54,440 nucleotides of DNA from Pontiellaceae bacterium B1224 (lineage in GTDB: Bacteria; Verrucomicrobiota; Kiritimatiellia; Kiritimatiellales; Pontiellaceae), in the NCBI GenBank assembly GCA_029432815.1, contig JAROBA010000036.1, positions 1-54,440 of the forward strand, in the 5' to 3' direction. Each line of letters begins with the position of its first letter. Within the stretch, counting starts at the first letter, position 1. Positions 15,870-24,751 of the stretch are shown here, piece by piece. The notes beneath the pieces are model-generated. The model saw nothing but the letters and a program-made list of their open reading frames with translations. It did not search any database and had not been told where the DNA came from. The translations under genes were made by a program, and so were the position numbers.

Positions 15870-17837
15870 TCAATCGGTTCCATACTCCTTCGCGGCTTTG
15901 GCGATCATCTTGGGTTCGATGTAATCCTCGCCCCGATAGATATAGCTCAAGAGGTGGGTGGATTCAGGAAACCAGTGTTTGTTATGAGTTGCCTTCGCGA
16001 GGGGCTGAAATGGAATTTTTGCGAGCGTTTTGTAATACGCGTCCGCATCATTCGGGTGTTTTATTTTTATCCAGTTGCCCGCACACCAGAGGATTGCAGC
16101 TTTCTGATGCCGATTCCATGAAAGTTCAGCCGCACGGCCTGCCAGATCAGCTGCTCGGTGTCGATAATGAAAGCGAATATCAGGCGAGGGTGCCGTCTCT
16201 TTATGGATTGGAAAGGCATCTGCGGGAGAGGGGAGCAGCTCGCGCACGCCGCTCCAGTCAAACAGGCCTTCAGTGATTCGATAGTCCGGGCCAAGTTCAG
16301 TTCCGCTTAGTTCCATGCCTTTCCAGCGCAATATACGGGCGGCGTGAAAAAGGTGCGCGGAGCGGGTATTGGGTGTTTCCCAAAAATCGTTAGATGCTTG
16401 CAATGCGTCCAGATAGCTCTTTGCTTTCTTTGCGATAGCTGGTGGGTAATAGGGCAAAGCATCTTCAGCGCGATCTTCGCGGAACAGTCTGCGAGCCAGT
16501 AGATATGAAATGTGCCGTTCAATAAACTCTCGACTACTTTCCTGTTTATAAGATTCGTAATAATAGTCGGCAGGTTGGTAGTCAATCGGGCGGGATTCAA
16601 AGGTGTCGACACATTGAATCAATGTTTCTGTTGGAAGATAACGTTCTGCAATCAGCGCGGCATCATGAAATGATCCTGCCTGAATAAAACACATGAGTGC
16701 ATCCAGCATCTGATTTTCCGACGCAAATAAATTGCCAAGATTTCCATAGGTAGCCGAACGCTGAGAAACGTCCTTGTTGTACTCGAATTCATAAAAAACG
16801 CGGTTGTCATTTTGAATTTTCCGAAGCCATTGTTGTAGATGAGTAATTGCCCGCTTGGTTTTTCCTTCGCGTTGGGCCACCCGAAAACGCAGCCATATTG
16901 AGAGAGCGTCATTCTCAGGGCATTGGTCCAGATAGATGGCTGCCATTTCAGCCTCACCGCTTTTATAAGCGAACCAGGCCAACCGAGGTGAGACCTTGAG
17001 CGGCGGGGCTGTTTTCAGTCGCGATATAAATGCGTTGTTCCCGAATAAAAACAGAGCGGCAGTTTCAAGCTGAAGTTGATCTGCATTTGCGAAATCGAGT
17101 GCCTCGACATCTTTTCTAAGATGTTCTGTGCAATGATGAAGCTTCTTTGGGGCATAAATGGAATCGTAATATGCGATAGCCCGGACTCCGTATAATATGC
17201 GCTCCGAGATATTGGTTTGAGCGAGATATTCCGTTTTAAACGTGGCGCGGGCGAGCCCCAGGGAATCCTTAAAGCCATCATCCACTGCTTCTCTGCAATC
17301 GTTCCAATATTCTGAGGCTGCAGACAGATCTCCTTCCTGTGCAGCGATGTTCCCCAACATATAATAAACCCAGGTGGTACGGTGAACACGGTTGCTGGGT
17401 GGCAATGCGAGAAGTTGCTCCCAAGCATTGGGTTTCGTGATGTCCCGATTGGTATTCATTTCAGAAACACCTTTCAGATACAGCGTAAACTCTTGAAGTT
17501 CTTTCGGAACAATGAATGAAGGCAGATTGGTGACCCCGGATCTAATACTTTTAGCGTAGGCATCAAACGCGTAGCTCAGTTCAACACGGTTTGTAAAGTT
17601 GGCTGATTGATAAAATTCTTTTTGATCTGCACTCGCCGCTGTAGCCGATCCGCCGGATGGATACCATTGCTGTTCGAGGATGCCGTATTCATCCGCTAAG
17701 AGTGTAAGCTCTTTGGTGACGTTGATGTTCTCGATAAAAAACGAATCGAGATCAGACAGATAACTGGACGGGAAATACGGGCCGCAGGCGAATGCGCTGG
17801 AAGTACAGAATAGGAAAAGAGAGAAGAGTCGTTTCAT
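15870..17837 (-). CDS. Secreted CGPYFP-type hypothetical protein (655 aa)
   Basis: I recognise no named family. The protein has a signal peptide (MKRLFSLFLFCTSSAFA) and a mature N-terminus CGPYFPSSYL, a motif I associate with uncharacterised large secreted proteins of PVC bacteria. The Cys follows AFA directly, so a lipoprotein is possible but the lipobox is poor. The rest is helical with repeated Ala/Leu/Tyr patterns that suggest TPR-like solenoids (for example around residues 130-170 and 285-330). Its ATG overlaps the TGA of the upstream DUF3142 gene as ATGA, so the two are translationally coupled and probably work together in the periplasm or cell envelope. No catalytic motif is evident. 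Confidence 0.75.
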   Translation of the reverse strand: MKRLFSLFLFCTSSAFACGPYFPSSYLSDLDSFFIENINVTKELTLLADEYGILEQQWYPSGGSATAASADQKEFYQSANFTNRVELSYAFDAYAKSIRSGVTNLPSFIVPKELQEFTLYLKGVSEMNTNRDITKPNAWEQLLALPPSNRVHRTTWVYYMLGNIAAQEGDLSAASEYWNDCREAVDDGFKDSLGLARATFKTEYLAQTNISERILYGVRAIAYYDSIYAPKKLHHCTEHLRKDVEALDFANADQLQLETAALFLFGNNAFISRLKTAPPLKVSPRLAWFAYKSGEAEMAAIYLDQCPENDALSIWLRFRVAQREGKTKRAITHLQQWLRKIQNDNRVFYEFEYNKDVSQRSATYGNLGNLFASENQMLDALMCFIQAGSFHDAALIAERYLPTETLIQCVDTFESRPIDYQPADYYYESYKQESSREFIERHISYLLARRLFREDRAEDALPYYPPAIAKKAKSYLDALQASNDFWETPNTRSAHLFHAARILRWKGMELSGTELGPDYRITEGLFDWSGVRELLPSPADAFPIHKETAPSPDIRFHYRHRAADLAGRAAELSWNRHQKAAILWCAGNWIKIKHPNDADAYYKTLAKIPFQPLAKATHNKHWFPESTHLLSYIYRGEDYIEPKMIAKAAKEYGTD

Positions 17838-18991
17838 TTCAGGTTCACGGTGGTTTTGGGTGAATTGGTGGAGGAAAACCAGCCTAGCTTGACGGATTGG
17901 CCGGGGGCGGGAAGGTCGACGGAAAGAGTGGTGGGTAGTTGACCGGGGACTATTTGTTTGCGGTCAATATTTTGGTAGAGGTCGAATGCTCCGGAGGGTT
18001 TGTCCCATGTGAAAGTCAGCTCGGCCCGGGTGGCATGAATGACGTTGGTGTTGTACAGCGCCAGTTCCAGGGTGGTCGGACTGATGGCCGTGGCAACGCA
18101 TTCAATTCCAGACATTGGAAGTTCGCCGGCTTCAATGTTGCAAAGGGTTGGACGCGGCAGGCACAGCCGGTCGCCTTTCACGGGCAGCCGGAACCAGATG
18201 ATCTGCTCGGCATGTTCCAATGTCTGGAAGGTTGAGACCAGATCGATCAGATCGGCTGGGTCGGCGGCAATGCGTTTTTTGAGCGTGGGCCTTCGTCGGC
18301 TGGGACCTTCGGCGGTCAGATACATAAATTTTTCGGACGTCGGATCAAAATTGAGTTCGTAGGCGTAGCACGGCAATGCGATGGAGTAGGGGCGGCCCCA
18401 CGCTTCGGCCTGCCGGATGGCGCGGTCGGCCGTTTTGCGGTTCATCAGCTCGGCGGGGTCGTCGAACGTTTCCGGCACCGCCAGTCCGTGGACCTGCAGC
18501 ACATACGAATCGACCGTTTCTGCCAGACGTTGGAACGAGCGGTTTCCAACGTGGCAGGGCAGAACCGTGATGGATAGGACGGGCTGGGGAATTTGTTTCC
18601 GAAGGTTAGAAATCAGATCGGCGTATTCATTCATCCGGCTTTCGGGGCAGTCGAGGTCCAGTTGGATTTCATCGAAGGGTTTTAACGCGTGGGCCAGGCG
18701 GACAAGCTCCGGTTCAAGATCGTTGCGATTGAAGGCCTGTAAGGGAATGCGGATAACCGGCACAAAGCGGTGGTCGGTTGCGGCGACTTCGTTCCAGGGA
18801 ATCTGAACCAAGGTGCTGGTTCCGCTGGCCGGCACCACGGTTGCAACGGGATAGAGCGTCGTGGCCGGTTCTGCACAAACCGCTTCCAGCACATTGCTCG
18901 ACCACAGCTGCTGCCAGACATAAAAAGCATTCTGCGCAACGCAAAGGCTGGGCAGGAAAATAAGGCTGAGGAGTAGGACGAGCTGCTTCAT
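17834..18991 (-). CDS. DUF3142 exported protein
   Basis: This 385-residue protein has a signal peptide (MKQLVLLLSLIFLPSLCVA). It matches the DUF3142 pattern: a barrel-like core with QLDLDCP near residue 115 and a later PCYAYEL segment, reminiscent of glycoside-hydrolase-like TIM barrels. The function of the family is not known to me. The start is the ATG at 18991; a TTG 12 codons earlier is the only longer choice and neither has a good site. Its stop overlaps the next gene by ATGA. Two 15-bp palindromes are embedded in it (18106-18120 and 18215-18229, the latter encoding FQTLE). It is first in a two-gene operon. Confidence 0.78.
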   Translation of the reverse strand: MKQLVLLLSLIFLPSLCVAQNAFYVWQQLWSSNVLEAVCAEPATTLYPVATVVPASGTSTLVQIPWNEVAATDHRFVPVIRIPLQAFNRNDLEPELVRLAHALKPFDEIQLDLDCPESRMNEYADLISNLRKQIPQPVLSITVLPCHVGNRSFQRLAETVDSYVLQVHGLAVPETFDDPAELMNRKTADRAIRQAEAWGRPYSIALPCYAYELNFDPTSEKFMYLTAEGPSRRRPTLKKRIAADPADLIDLVSTFQTLEHAEQIIWFRLPVKGDRLCLPRPTLCNIEAGELPMSGIECVATAISPTTLELALYNTNVIHATRAELTFTWDKPSGAFDLYQNIDRKQIVPGQLPTTLSVDLPAPGQSVKLGWFSSTNSPKTTVNLK

Positions 18992-19078
18992 GAAAGCTAA
19001 TCTAAAGCGAGCGATGAGTTGTGACAAACCTGGACTCTATTTTTGTGCTGAATGTACAATCTACTTAAGTATTTTTCC

Positions 19079-19147
19079 GCAACGAATAAATAGAAAGCAA
19101 CGAATCCATTCCTCCGAAATATTCGTTGCTTTCCATTCATTCGTTGC
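19079..19147. repeat. 69-nt nested palindrome, copy 2
   Basis: GCAACGAAT occurs twice in the left arm and its complement ATTCGTTGC twice in the right arm, around an unrelated loop. Length and plan are identical to 1620-1688. It lies upstream of the DUF3142 gene in a region otherwise free of genes (18992-19289). Confidence 0.75.
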
Positions 19148-19230
19148 CATTTCTCTGTTTCGTCGGAGTCGGATTTGTTGACGTGCAGGGCTACAGTGAC
19201 ATCCATCAAAATTCACGAATAACCTATTTT

Positions 19231-19277
19231 TTCCAATGATTGGAAATAATCTTGCCGTTTGCTTCCAATGATTGGAA
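19231..19277. repeat. Two 15-bp palindromes upstream of truA
   Basis: TTCCAATGATTGGAA occurs at 19231-19245 and again at 19263-19277, 32 nt apart. The second copy's right arm supplies GGAAG, which sits 11 nt before the likely truA start and may serve as its ribosome-binding site. Confidence 0.85.
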
Positions 19278-19289
19278 GTTATGCGGCCT

Positions 19290-20033
19290 ATGTCTACACG
19301 GTATAAAATCAAAGTTTCTTACGACGGCACGAATTATTCCGGCTGGCAGGTTCAGCCGAAGTTGCAAACGGTGCAGGGCGAAATTGAACGGCTGCTGGCT
19401 GAAATGACGGAGCAGAAGCATGTGCGGGTGGAATCGTCCGGTCGGACGGATACCGGTGTGCATGCCCGCGCACAGGTCGCTCATTTTGATCTGCCGAAAG
19501 AGGTCGATCCGAAATATTTCCAGCGGGGCCTGAATGCGCAGTTGAACCGGGATATTCGCATTACGACCATGGAAAAGGTGTCGGACGACTTTCATGCCCG
19601 CTTCAGCGCAAAGGGTAAAGAGTATCGCTACTTTATTTATAACGGCCTGATTGTCCCGCCGACCAAGCGGCTCTATCGACTGCAGGAAGGTCGACCGCTG
19701 GATATTGAGCGAATGCGCATCGCGGCGGACCTGCTGGTGGGCGAACACGATTTTGCACCTTTCGCGGCCAATCGCCGGGTGCCGATTAAAGATACCGTTC
19801 GGACCATTCATTCCTTTTATGTCCGCAAGCACGGGGCGGATATTACGCTGGAAGTTCAGGGCAACGGGTTTTTGTATAAAATGGTCCGCGGTCTCGCAGG
19901 CTTTCTGGTGCATGTCGGAATGGGCCGCATGGAACCGGAAGCTGTGCACGATATTCTGGAGCACGGAAAACGAACGGCAAAAGTGCAGACCGCGCAGCCG
20001 CACGGCCTTTTTCTCTGGAAGGTTTTTTATTAA
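19290..20033 (+). CDS. truA: tRNA pseudouridine(38-40) synthase
   Basis: The enzyme converts uridines 38-40 in the anticodon stem-loop of many tRNAs to pseudouridine. The 247 residues are the usual length. The catalytic Asp is D54 in SSGRTDTGVHARAQ. Other family segments are YDGTNYSGWQ at 11-20, the KGKEYRYFIYN strand and GNGFLYKMVRGL near 195-206. The start is set at ATG 19290 (MSTRYKIKV), where GGAAG from a palindrome repeat gives the best spacing; an ATG at 19281 would add three residues. A third palindrome (20037-20051) follows immediately after the stop. Confidence 0.95.
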   Translation: MSTRYKIKVSYDGTNYSGWQVQPKLQTVQGEIERLLAEMTEQKHVRVESSGRTDTGVHARAQVAHFDLPKEVDPKYFQRGLNAQLNRDIRITTMEKVSDDFHARFSAKGKEYRYFIYNGLIVPPTKRLYRLQEGRPLDIERMRIAADLLVGEHDFAPFAANRRVPIKDTVRTIHSFYVRKHGADITLEVQGNGFLYKMVRGLAGFLVHVGMGRMEPEAVHDILEHGKRTAKVQTAQPHGLFLWKVFY

Positions 20034-20036
20034 GGA

Positions 20037-20051
20037 TTCCAATCTTTGGAA
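20037..20051. repeat. 15-bp palindrome TTCCA-N5-TGGAA after truA
   Basis: TTCCAATCTTTGGAA starts 3 nt after the truA stop and lies before the sialate O-acetylesterase ribosome-binding site. Confidence 0.9.
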
Positions 20052-20079
20052 TTGATTCATCAAGCGAAAAGGAAGCGTC

Positions 20080-21675
20080 ATGAAAAAAGCAACATTCTTA
20101 GTATTCACTCTTCTGCTCGTTGCGGGGTCGGTTGTTGCCGATGTTCGGATGGGCACCTTGTTTTCAGATGGCATGGTGATTCAGCGCGATACGCTGGCGC
20201 CGGTTTGGGGCTGGGCGGAACCCGGGGAGAAAATTGAAGTGTCCACCTCCTGGGGCGCGAAATCTGCGGCGAAGGCCGGCGCGGATGGGGCCTGGCAGGT
20301 GTTGCTCAAAACGCCGGCGGCGGGGCTCGGGCATACGATCACGGTGGCGGGAGCGAACAGCATCACGGTTGAGGATGTGGCGTCGGGCGATGTATGGCTC
20401 TGCGGCGGCCAGTCGAATATGGACTTTAACATGCAGGGCATTTCCAGGAATGCCCGCGAGCCGGAATATCAGCCGGTGGCCGACTATGTACGCACCGAGA
20501 TGCAGTCGGCTCGCGATCCGATGCTGCGGCATATTGAAGTGAAGCAGACGACTTCGCCGTTTGAAAAGAAATATGACTTTACCGGCCAGTGGGTTTCAGT
20601 TTCACCGGAGACGAATCCGAACATTACCTGCACAGGCTATTTTTTCGGGCGCGAACTGCGCAAGAATTTGCCGGATGTGCCGATCGGATTGCTGGAATGT
20701 GCGTGGGGCGGAACCCGTGTACAGCCCTGGATTTCAAAAGCAACCTATCTGGCCGATCCGGAAAAGGCGGCCTATTTCAAAGGCGAACAGGAGGCATTGA
20801 AAATGCGTTTGGAAGCCTGGAGTGCGGAGGAGGCTAAGGATCAGTATGAAGCGGCGCTGGCAAAATGGACTGCCGCCGGAAAAAAAGGATCGAAGCCTCG
20901 GATGAAGGCCGATCCTTCCAACGATAAACAACACCCGGCCACCCTGCACAACGGTATGGTTTCGGCGGTGGTGCCTTTTGCCATGAAGGGCGTCATCTGG
21001 TATCAGGGGGAATCTAATGCCGGTTACATGAGGGCGGAATACCAGGACTATTTCAGCACACTCATCCGCAGTTGGCGGACAGAATGGAACCGGGGCGATT
21101 TCCCGTTCTATTACGTCCAGCTCGCAGCCTATAAAGCACCGAATGATGAGCCGCTTGATGACAATGGCTGGGCTGAGATTTGCGATCAGCAGCGCCGCTG
21201 CCTGAAACAGCCAAACACGGGCATGGCCGTCACGACCGATATCGGGGAAGCGAAGGATATTCATCCGCGCAACAAAGTGGATGTCGGCCGGCGGCTGGCA
21301 TTCTGGGCGCTGGAAAAGGATTATAATATAGACCTTCCGGCGCACAGCGGCCCGCTTTACCAGAGCCATTCTGTCGAGGGAAATAAATTCCTGATCACCT
21401 TCAGCGAAACGGGGTCCGGCCTGATGGTCGGCGATAAACACGGACTGGATGCAACAGTTGCAGTGGATGAACCGCTTGCGCGTTTCCAGATTACCGGCAG
21501 TGATCGCAATTGGAAATGGGCCGATGTAAAAATTGTTTCAGAAAACAGCATCGAGGTTTCGCATCCGGACATCTCATCGCCCATCGCCGTGCGCTACGCC
21601 TGGTCCGAAAATCCCGCCGGCGCCAACCTCTACAACAAAGAAGGCCTCCCCGCCTCGATGTTCACTACGGAGTAG
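20080..21675 (+). CDS. Secreted sialate O-acetylesterase-family SGNH hydrolase
   Basis: This exported esterase probably removes O-acetyl groups from sialic acid or other polysaccharide sugars. The 531 residues begin with a signal peptide (MKKATFLVFTLLLVAGSVVA). An N-terminal beta domain leads to the SASA/SGNH hydrolase. Block I is LCGGQSNMDF with nucleophile Ser112, block III is WYQGESNA, and a late DIHPRNK supplies the Asp-x-His pair. AAGGA precedes the ATG at 20080. The gene is 46 nt from truA, separated by a palindrome, and is followed by an inverted repeat at about 21690-21727. Such enzymes are common in carbohydrate-degrading PVC bacteria. Confidence 0.9.
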   Translation: MKKATFLVFTLLLVAGSVVADVRMGTLFSDGMVIQRDTLAPVWGWAEPGEKIEVSTSWGAKSAAKAGADGAWQVLLKTPAAGLGHTITVAGANSITVEDVASGDVWLCGGQSNMDFNMQGISRNAREPEYQPVADYVRTEMQSARDPMLRHIEVKQTTSPFEKKYDFTGQWVSVSPETNPNITCTGYFFGRELRKNLPDVPIGLLECAWGGTRVQPWISKATYLADPEKAAYFKGEQEALKMRLEAWSAEEAKDQYEAALAKWTAAGKKGSKPRMKADPSNDKQHPATLHNGMVSAVVPFAMKGVIWYQGESNAGYMRAEYQDYFSTLIRSWRTEWNRGDFPFYYVQLAAYKAPNDEPLDDNGWAEICDQQRRCLKQPNTGMAVTTDIGEAKDIHPRNKVDVGRRLAFWALEKDYNIDLPAHSGPLYQSHSVEGNKFLITFSETGSGLMVGDKHGLDATVAVDEPLARFQITGSDRNWKWADVKIVSENSIEVSHPDISSPIAVRYAWSENPAGANLYNKEGLPASMFTTE

Positions 21676-21689
21676 AGGGAGGGAGTACA

Positions 21690-21727
21690 GCCGGAACTTA
21701 GCGAGCTTGCGAGCGTAGGTCCGGCTT
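21690..21727 (+). terminator. Hairpin after the esterase gene
   Basis: AGCCGGA...TCCGGCT with inner GAGC/GCTC-type pairing forms a stem without a clear T-run. It is a probable terminator or one of the dispersed hairpin repeats. Confidence 0.45.
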
Positions 21728-21772
21728 CTTCGGCGCACCGTATTTGGTGGAGAGCCGAAGCGCGGAAAAAGA

Positions 21773-21806
21773 AAAACCCCGCTCTCATTGCTGAAAGCGG
21801 GGTTTT
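21773..21806 (-). terminator. Terminator after tRNA-Lys
   Basis: Read on the minus strand, AACCCCGCTTTC and GAGAGCGGGGTT form a stem followed by TTTTT directly past the tRNA 3' end. Confidence 0.85.
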
Positions 21807-21809
21807 AAA

Positions 21810-21885
21810 TGGTGATCCGGCTGGGGCTCGAACCCAGGACCCTTTGATTAAAAGTCAAATGCTCTACCGACTGAGCTACCGGACC
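21810..21885 (-). tRNA. tRNA-Lys (anticodon TTT)
   Basis: The 76-nt cloverleaf on the minus strand begins GGTCCGGTAGCTCAGTCGG, has the anticodon loop CTTTTAA, the T-arm GGTTCGAGCC, and ends with an encoded CCA. The acceptor stem pairs fully with one G-U. A terminator follows at once. Confidence 0.97.
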
Positions 21886-22063
21886 AAAAGTGGTCTTTTC
21901 AACGAGTGACCGCTGAGGTCTTTCCCGTGAAAGGAGCGCATGTTCTATAGAAAGATATTAGCGGACGCAAGCGATAAATATTTGTTTTCTTTTGTTTTCC
22001 ATTTTCGGGCGTATTTCTTATGATGCGTGTATGCCGAGCCAAGTACAACGAAAGGGGGGCGGG

Positions 22064-23299
22064 ATGAAGATCGTAGGATTGATTCTAGGGGGAGGTGCAG
22101 GGACTCGCCTGCAGCCATTAACAGCAGAGCGTTCAAAGCCAGCAGTTCCGATTGCCGGGAAATACCGCCTGGTGGATATTCCGATCAGCAACTGCATTAA
22201 CAGCGGTATTCGTAATATTTTCCTGCTGACGCAGTTTAACAGCGTCTCTTTGCATCAGCATATTGGAATGGTTTATCGGTTTGATCAGTTCAGTGGTGGT
22301 CACGTGCGTATTCTGGCCGCCGAACAGACGCCGGACTCGGCAGGGTGGTTCCAGGGGACGGCGGATGCCGTGCGGCGTTCTATGCGCTATTTAAAGGACA
22401 TAAATCCCGATTTGGTGGTGATTCTTTCCGGGGATCAGCTTTACCGAATGGATCTGCAGGAAGTGATTGATGAGCATATTGCGCGGGGCGCGGACCTGAC
22501 CATCAGCACCAAACCGGTTCCCCGCGAGGAGGCACAGTCGCTGGGGATTATGCAGGTTGACAAAGCCGGTCGGATTATCAGCTTTGCGGAGAAACCGGGC
22601 GACACTGAAAAACTGGACCAATTGAAGGCACCGCGCGATGACGACACCTATCTTGCGAGCATGGGCATTTATGTTTTCAATATGGATGTTATGAAGAAGC
22701 TTTTATGTGATTCCGATGAAAGCGATTTCGGCAAACATATTATTCCCGGAGCCATCGATGCATATAAAGTCTATAGCTATATCTTTGAAGACTATTGGGA
22801 AGATATCGGTACGATCCGCTCGTTCTGGGCGGCGAATCTAGCGCTGACTGATGGATTGCCGCAGTTTTCGTTCTATGACATGAGCAAGGTAATCTATACG
22901 CGGATGCGTTATCTGCCCCCATCAAAAATAAACCATTGCAATCTCAGCCGTTGCCTGCTCTCCGACGGCTGCATTATTTCCGGGGAACGGATTGACCATG
23001 CCGTGATCGGTTTGCGGGCACTGGTAGGTGAGGGGTCCTTGGTCGAGGATTCCATTATTATGGGATCCGACTATTATGAGCACGGCGAAGTGGACGATCC
23101 ATCCGGGATTCCTATGGGCATCGGGAAAAACTGCGTGGTAAAAAATGCCATTATCGACAAAAATGTACGTATCGGTGATGGCGTCGTGATTTCGCCGGAA
23201 GGAAAGCCGAATGATGAGCAGACGGAGCTTTATTGGATGTGCGAAGGCATCATCGTGATTCCGAAGAATACAGTGATTCCGTCCGGGACGGTGCTTTAA
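22064..23299 (+). CDS. glgC: Glucose-1-phosphate adenylyltransferase (ADP-glucose pyrophosphorylase)
   Basis: The enzyme makes ADP-glucose from glucose-1-phosphate and ATP, the committed and usually allosterically regulated step that feeds the glgA/glgB products at 7-11 kb. The 411 residues have the N-terminal nucleotidyltransferase core (GGGAGTRLQPLTAERSKPAV, residues about 9-28; RLVDIPISNCINSG) and a C-terminal left-handed beta-helix. The sequence resembles the cyanobacterial/plant type. The ATG at 22064 has AAAGGGGGG upstream; longer in-frame starts lack such a site. It stands alone, apart from glgAB. Confidence 0.95.
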   Translation: MKIVGLILGGGAGTRLQPLTAERSKPAVPIAGKYRLVDIPISNCINSGIRNIFLLTQFNSVSLHQHIGMVYRFDQFSGGHVRILAAEQTPDSAGWFQGTADAVRRSMRYLKDINPDLVVILSGDQLYRMDLQEVIDEHIARGADLTISTKPVPREEAQSLGIMQVDKAGRIISFAEKPGDTEKLDQLKAPRDDDTYLASMGIYVFNMDVMKKLLCDSDESDFGKHIIPGAIDAYKVYSYIFEDYWEDIGTIRSFWAANLALTDGLPQFSFYDMSKVIYTRMRYLPPSKINHCNLSRCLLSDGCIISGERIDHAVIGLRALVGEGSLVEDSIIMGSDYYEHGEVDDPSGIPMGIGKNCVVKNAIIDKNVRIGDGVVISPEGKPNDEQTELYWMCEGIIVIPKNTVIPSGTVL

Positions 23300-23360
23300 C
23301 CACGATTGACATCAAAACGCAGATGGCATTGCCGAAGAATTATCTGCTACGACGGGCGGA

Positions 23361-23834
23361 ATGGGAACGACTGTAGAAGCGACGACATTATGGGATCTTT
23401 TTTGGGAGCCCTCGCTGACATTGCATTTACCCCATTTTGCTCTGTTTCTTATCGTAGCGTTTATCCTCGAACTGATTGTATCGAGAAAAAAGGTATGCCT
23501 GTACTGTACGGTGCCCACCGTGATTTTTCTGTTACTGACGGGAATTGGAGGAATTGTCGCGATTACACTGATGCTGTCAGCGCATATTTACATCGGTACT
23601 CGCGCAATTATGCCCATCTGGTATTACCCGGTAACGGTCGCATTTATTTTTGTTGCAATTGTCTTTTTTATGAAAGGGGCAAAAAGTTTGCTGAAGGAAC
23701 GGTTGATTTATAATTGCAGTATCAGATGCCTGATCTTCGTGATTACCGTTTATTTTTCCATCGTGACTCTCACAACTCCAATAAAAGTGAATGCTTCTAT
23801 TGAAGCATGGGAAACAACAGAACAAGCTCCTTAG
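23361..23834 (+). CDS. Small integral membrane protein, unknown
   Basis: I do not recognise it. The 157 residues contain four hydrophobic segments, at about residues 26-40, 49-73, 81-103 and 119-137, and a short Ala/Glu-rich C-terminal tail. It should sit in the inner membrane. No strong ribosome-binding site precedes the ATG at 23361, and the base composition is poorer in G+C than its neighbours, which may indicate transfer. A competing plus-strand frame (23306 on) overlaps it but has no membrane pattern or plausible start. Confidence 0.55.
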   Translation: MGTTVEATTLWDLFWEPSLTLHLPHFALFLIVAFILELIVSRKKVCLYCTVPTVIFLLLTGIGGIVAITLMLSAHIYIGTRAIMPIWYYPVTVAFIFVAIVFFMKGAKSLLKERLIYNCSIRCLIFVITVYFSIVTLTTPIKVNASIEAWETTEQAP

Positions 23835-24065
23835 ACTTGGAACGGGGATGCCTTTGCCGAGACAAAATAGAATTCTCTCATTTTATCCGGCGTACCGGTG
23901 GTTGGAAAATCGGGACTTGCGCTGGGATGGCAGTTGGGGTACTTTCCTGCACTTTAAACCGCACGGCAACACATCGCCATCGCTGTAAACTCCATATATC
24001 CTTACAGCCCGGAACGACGGTGTATGTGCATGGAAAAATGAAAAAACAACACAAAGGAAGTAACT
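23835..24065. other. Intergenic, no gene seen
   Basis: These 231 nt lie between the membrane protein and the NYN-like gene. Open frames exist but continue neighbours out of frame. Only the ribosome-binding site AAAGGAAG before 24066 is clear. Confidence 0.4.
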
Positions 24066-24677
24066 ATGGGTTTATTCAACCTGTTCAAGCCAGCGCGCAC
24101 CGTGCTGGTTATCGACGCCATATCCCTCAACGAATCCGCAGGATTGAAGGGGAAAATTCCCCCGCGTAACCAGTTGCAGATGCTTCGCCGTCTGGCCCGT
24201 TTTGCGCAACGGGAAAAACTCGAAGTCATTGCAGTGTTGAGCGGAAACCCGCTGAATAAAGCACCGGCTGGAAAAAAATTCGAAGAAGTTCTGGTGCTCT
24301 ATAGCAAATCGATGGATGACCACGGAAAATTCCTCGTTAAGACCACCCTGTCTAAAGGGGCCGGAGCCGTGATGGTTTCCGGTAATGCTGCAGTTGAAAA
24401 AATGGCAGGAGACAGCGTGAAGAAGATGCGCATCAGCACGTTCCGCAAAGCTTTTGATGTCGGTGGAGATGGCGAGGGCGGCAACGACCGTTCCCCCGAT
24501 GGCAACAACCGTTCCCGGGGCAATCGTCCGCCGCGTCGTCGCACGCAAAAACAGAACAAGGGCGATAACGGCAACAACGGAAAGAATAATAACAAAAACG
24601 AGCCGAAGCAGGAGCGCAGGTCTAAAGAAAATTCCGAGGCCGACGCGATAAACGAGCTGATCGACCTCGTCGATTAA
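24066..24677 (+). CDS. NYN/PIN-like domain protein with basic low-complexity tail
   Basis: This 203-residue cytoplasmic protein has an N-terminal alpha/beta domain of about 130 residues. It begins TVLVIDAISLN and has the strand LEVIAVLSGNPLN; the pattern is that of NYN or YacP-like PIN-fold nucleases, in which the first Asp binds metal. From about residue 137 it turns into a tail of Arg, Asn, Lys and Gly (RSRGNRPPRRRTQKQNKGD), typical of RNA-binding disordered regions, and ends in a short acidic helix (AINELIDLVD). It may process or bind RNA; that is inference. AAAGGAAG precedes the ATG. Confidence 0.65.
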   Translation: MGLFNLFKPARTVLVIDAISLNESAGLKGKIPPRNQLQMLRRLARFAQREKLEVIAVLSGNPLNKAPAGKKFEEVLVLYSKSMDDHGKFLVKTTLSKGAGAVMVSGNAAVEKMAGDSVKKMRISTFRKAFDVGGDGEGGNDRSPDGNNRSRGNRPPRRRTQKQNKGDNGNNGKNNNKNEPKQERRSKENSEADAINELIDLVD

Positions 24678-24751
24678 TCACGTTACCACGGAGGCACGGA
24701 GACACAGAGAGAATCAGGAACTCCGAGCCTCAGTGTCTCAGTGGTTGAAGA

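Noticed and set aside
18535-18555. Inverted pair CGTTGGAA...TTCCAACG inside the DUF3142 gene
   Set aside because: The half-sites face the opposite way from the TTCCA-N5-TGGAA palindrome and occur only once.
23306-23713. Plus-strand frame overlapping the small membrane protein
   Set aside because: Cys/Arg-rich translation without a hydrophobic pattern; the other frame has four clear membrane segments.
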